Part shown: piece after piece, positions 3,618 through 6,585 of the stretch | Position numbering within the stretch: position 1 is the stretch's first letter | Layout of the letters: every line of letters begins with the position of its first letter | Source: Terriglobia bacterium | GTDB taxonomy: Bacteria > Acidobacteriota > Terriglobia > UBA7540 | Assembly (NCBI GenBank): GCA_030042795.1 | Contig: JASHYZ010000133.1 | Span: forward strand, 1-6,585 | Length of the DNA stretch: 6,585 nt | Reading direction: 5' to 3' | Notes under the pieces: generated by a model | Seen by the model: only the letters and a program-made list of their open reading frames with translations | Database searches by the model: none | What the model was told of the DNA's origin: nothing | Position numbers and translations under genes: made by a program

Positions 3618-6585
3618 TTAGAAAATCACCTTCAACGAAAGCTGAATCTGCCTCGAGTTCCCTGCGGTTTTGCTGATGATCCCGAAGCCGCTGCCGCGCA
3701 CAATATTCGACGGCAACCCGAAGTTCACCAGGTTAAACACGTTGAAGAACTCGGCGCGAAATTCTACCGTTCCCAATTCGGCGCCCGCCCGGCTGCCGAA
3801 GGGCGTGTCCTTGATGATCGCCACATCGTAATCGGTGTAGCCGGGAGCACGAAAAGTGCTGCGTCCCAGGGTTCCAAAGACACCCTGATTCGGACCCGTT
3901 CCGCCCGGAACATCGATCGGAATGCTGAAGAATGACGCGTTGTCCGCGCCGCGGCCGAAGTAATCCTCGCGCACAGTACGGCTGGTGGAGAAATCGGGTT
4001 TGGTCACCAGATCCGGCCGGTCCGTGCCGCCTGCTCCGGCGCCGGTTTGCTGAATCCCGGAGTACACGGTGAACGGCGGGCCGCTCATCAGAGTTGTAAT
4101 ATTGAGAAACTGCCAGCCAGCCGTCAAAGGCCTGCCCAAAGGTTGCAGGAAAGCGATGCGGTCGAAGGGCAGCATCTGGATCAAGCTCAGGGTGAAAACA
4201 TGGGTCACATCGAAAGTTGACGGCCCTTTCTCAGCTCCTGGATTCCAGGGGTTCTGAGGCGGCATCTGCAACACCGGCCCGGCGCTTGGGAACAGGCCGC
4301 CCAGCACGGCACTGGTATCATCCAGCGATTTTGAATAAGTGTAGCTAGCCTGAAATCCTAGCCCGGCCTTGGAGGAGGTCTTTCCCACGCTGGCCTGCAG
4401 CGCGTTGTAACTGGAGTGCGATCCCGTCGCCATCAGGAATTCGGGACCAAATCCTGAAATGGGTTGGCCCGCAGAATTAAACTGCGTGTAAGGCGCAAAG
4501 GCAGGCGAAGCTCCGCCGTAACTATTAGGGACCGACGTGTTCGCCAGGTGCACGCCCACCGTGGCCACATACGCGGCACTGAACTTGACGTCTCCAAAAC
4601 TGTGATCGAAGCCCGCGGTGTAGCTGCCAATGTACCCGTTCCGAAAGTTCCGGGTAATACCCAGCATGTTGAGGAGTTGCACCTGATGCCCGGGCGTGAG
4701 CGCCGCCAGGTCATTCTGGAAGCGCGTGAGATCAATGGGGGTGTTGGCGGGCACCTTCGTGGTATCACCGTCAGGCACCAGAAGCTCACCTTGCGGCGTG
4801 TAAACGGGCGGCAGGTTCACCGAGATAACTGAATTCTCAAAGGGCACTGGAATTCCCGGCTGGGCGCTGACGTAAGGACTGAAGGAGAACGGTATGGCGC
4901 CCGTCAGAAAATTGTCCTGCCACAAATTAGGCAGAATTGTGACGATGGCACCGCCGGCGTGCAGCACGGTGTGAGCGCCCAAGGCGTAATCCATCGCCAG
5001 GCGCGGGCCCCAGCCGTTCCAATCCATGGCGTAAGGGGGCTCGGGATCATAAAGCAGCGTCTGGGTGGCGCCCGGCGTCCAAAAAGTGGTGTAGTTGCCG
5101 TCCGGCCCGATAATCTCGGGAGACGAGGTGCGGTTTTTCGCCTCCTGGATGTGGCTGTTGATCTCATAACGCAGCCCATAGCTGACGCTCAGATGGGACG
5201 TCGCCTTCCACGTGTCCTGGAAATAGAACTCGTACGCCTGCCGGCGGATGGCAGCCTCGTCAAACTTGTTGCCCTGTCCTATGAAGTCAGCGACCGCGCT
5301 GACCGTGTAGGAATAAGGCGAAGCCGTCAGCAGCCCCGTAAGAGAATCGGGCAAGGGGTCGCCGGGCAGAATGTTGTGCTTGCCGCTGGCCGAGGTGATG
5401 AGCACCGGTGAATACGCGGTTCCTCCTCCAAAGGAGTACAGCCCGTTGGGATTGGTGCCGAAGATGGAAGAATCAAAATTGAAGCGGATTTCAGTTCCCC
5501 ATTCAAAAGCATGCGAACCGTGGGTGTTACTCATATCCTCCTTCAACTGAAACAGGTTCGTGTAGGAGCCCGTAATCGAACCGTCCGCCGTGTTGAAACC
5601 GTCAAAAAGGCCGTCGGCAAACGCCAGCGCGGGTTGCGAGTGATTGATGGAGGGGAAAAAGGGCGTGCTGCGAATGTAGCCGATGGAAGTCGCGGAGATG
5701 AGATGCGGCGACAGTGTGCGCGTATATCGCAGCACCGCGTTGCGCTGGTGGTCGAAGAACTCGATGGCGAAACTGGGGTCGATGGCTGTCTGGTCAGGAT
5801 TCGTCAGAGGCCCCGTGATCTGGTTCAGGCTGAAACGCCCCAGCAGGGACGCCTTATCTGAAATGCGATGATCGATGCGCACGGAAACCTGGTCCGAATC
5901 CGTCCTCACCGGCGATTCAGTGGCATAAGTGCTCGGGCCGTACGTGCCCTCCGGATCGTTGGGAATCGGATAGCCGTTCAGCACCGGCAGGACCTTGGGA
6001 TTCACTGGTATATTCAGGGTGTCGCCCGGAAAGGTCACGGTGTCGATCCCAGCCCGTTCCGCCACCGTGGGTACCGCGAACACTTGCGTGGTGCCCAGCA
6101 CCTGCCGAAAGCCCTGGTACTCGCCGAACCAGTAGGTACGATCGTGGCCATTGTACACGCCAGGAATCGCCAAGGGACCTCCGCTCGAAAACCCGAATTC
6201 GTCGCGAATGAAGGGCGGGATGCGGCCCTCGTCGGCGATGCTCCGGCGGTCAAAAAAATTCCGCGCATCGAAGGCGGCGTTGCGGGCAAACTCGAACACG
6301 CTGCCGTGCACCTGGTCCGTTCCCGACTTCGTCACCAGGTTGGTATAGCTTGCGGCTCCGTGGCCGATCTCGGCCGGCATCACGCCGGAATTGGATTGCA
6401 CCTCCTGAATGGCCTCAACGTTGAAATTATTAAAGGTCGCGCCCCCCATTTCGGGATCGGTGGTATCGGCTCCATCGATGGCGAAGACTGTGGTAACCCC
6501 ACGCTGTCCGTTCACGGCGAACTGCTGGGTGAAATTCGCGGCGCCATTGGCATCGGTCATGGTGCCGGCCGCGAGCAACAACAGG
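3618..6585 (-). CDS. TonB-dependent outer-membrane receptor (Oar-like), partial (N-terminus beyond the right edge)
   Basis: This is an outer-membrane beta-barrel transporter that uses TonB/ExbBD energy to import a bound ligand, often oligosaccharides or metal chelates; no ligand is predictable here. The open frame continues past 6585 without a stop, so no start inside the window is accepted. About 988 residues are visible. Counted from the edge, the plug domain shows FAVNGQRGVTTVFAIDGADTTD (about 21-42), VEAIQEVQSNSGVMPAEIGHG (55-75) and NLVTKSGTDQVHGSVFEFAR (81-100). Next comes the DARNFFD ... FGFSSGGPLAIPG transition (about 105-141) into the barrel. The C-terminal part has VEFRAEFFNVFNLVNFGLPS and ends LSLKVIF, with the terminal Phe recognised by the BAM machinery. 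The missing N-terminus probably holds a signal peptide, a carboxypeptidase-regulatory-like domain and the start of the plug, as in the large receptors expanded in Acidobacteriota. No SusD-like partner or regulator is visible. The frame is intact over nearly 3 kb. Confidence 0.93.
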   Translation of the reverse strand, partial: LLLLAAGTMTDANGAANFTQQFAVNGQRGVTTVFAIDGADTTDPEMGGATFNNFNVEAIQEVQSNSGVMPAEIGHGAASYTNLVTKSGTDQVHGSVFEFARNAAFDARNFFDRRSIADEGRIPPFIRDEFGFSSGGPLAIPGVYNGHDRTYWFGEYQGFRQVLGTTQVFAVPTVAERAGIDTVTFPGDTLNIPVNPKVLPVLNGYPIPNDPEGTYGPSTYATESPVRTDSDQVSVRIDHRISDKASLLGRFSLNQITGPLTNPDQTAIDPSFAIEFFDHQRNAVLRYTRTLSPHLISATSIGYIRSTPFFPSINHSQPALAFADGLFDGFNTADGSITGSYTNLFQLKEDMSNTHGSHAFEWGTEIRFNFDSSIFGTNPNGLYSFGGGTAYSPVLITSASGKHNILPGDPLPDSLTGLLTASPYSYTVSAVADFIGQGNKFDEAAIRRQAYEFYFQDTWKATSHLSVSYGLRYEINSHIQEAKNRTSSPEIIGPDGNYTTFWTPGATQTLLYDPEPPYAMDWNGWGPRLAMDYALGAHTVLHAGGAIVTILPNLWQDNFLTGAIPFSFSPYVSAQPGIPVPFENSVISVNLPPVYTPQGELLVPDGDTTKVPANTPIDLTRFQNDLAALTPGHQVQLLNMLGITRNFRNGYIGSYTAGFDHSFGDVKFSAAYVATVGVHLANTSVPNSYGGASPAFAPYTQFNSAGQPISGFGPEFLMATGSHSSYNALQASVGKTSSKAGLGFQASYTYSKSLDDTSAVLGGLFPSAGPVLQMPPQNPWNPGAEKGPSTFDVTHVFTLSLIQMLPFDRIAFLQPLGRPLTAGWQFLNITTLMSGPPFTVYSGIQQTGAGAGGTDRPDLVTKPDFSTSRTVREDYFGRGADNASFFSIPIDVPGGTGPNQGVFGTLGRSTFRAPGYTDYDVAIIKDTPFGSRAGAELGTVEFRAEFFNVFNLVNFGLPSNIVRGSGFGIISKTAGNSRQIQLSLKVIF

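Noticed and set aside
3434..3676. An 80-residue plus-strand open frame after the kinase
   Set aside because: It is the read-through translation of the second repeat copy (VMLSGAKHPG, RFVQND) and then runs antisense into the receptor gene.

Overview
The window looks like an ordinary chromosomal segment from an Acidobacteriota-type bacterium, most like the Terriglobia. This is an inference from three things: the large Oar-like TonB-dependent receptor at the right edge; two copies of a dispersed palindromic repeat with cores of the type gtcatcctgagc / gctcagcatgac; and the moderately GC-rich coding sequence. No ribosomal RNA or other direct taxonomic marker is present.

Left part (1-1916, minus strand). 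Three genes are read right to left: recO (DNA repair mediator), then a small four-helix membrane protein of unknown function, then glyQ (glycyl-tRNA synthetase alpha chain, cut by the left edge). Gaps are 41 and 50 bases, so they probably form one transcript, with glyS expected beyond the edge. A recO-glyQ neighbourhood is also known in Firmicutes. The membrane protein placed between the two is the unusual part.

Middle (1917-3617). A 567-base non-coding stretch holds a nested inverted repeat of about 137 bases and a separate smaller hairpin. It is followed by one plus-strand PfkB/ribokinase-family sugar kinase, which most likely starts at a TTG at 2484 preceded by GGAGGAG. The 180 bases after the kinase contain a second, related palindromic repeat, so the kinase is bracketed by two copies of the family.

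Right part (3618-6585, minus strand). A large TonB-dependent outer-membrane receptor converges on the kinase. Its C-terminus is complete, ending in the aromatic residue typical of outer-membrane barrels. Its N-terminus (signal peptide, any regulatory-like domain, first part of the plug) lies outside the window.

The genes do not obviously form one pathway: there is a housekeeping operon, an orphan sugar kinase and an orphan receptor. I found no CRISPR, transposase, phage, toxin-antitoxin, tRNA or rRNA signal, and nothing I can defend as a new biological system. The repeats and the membrane gene inside the recO-glyQ pair are the best leads.
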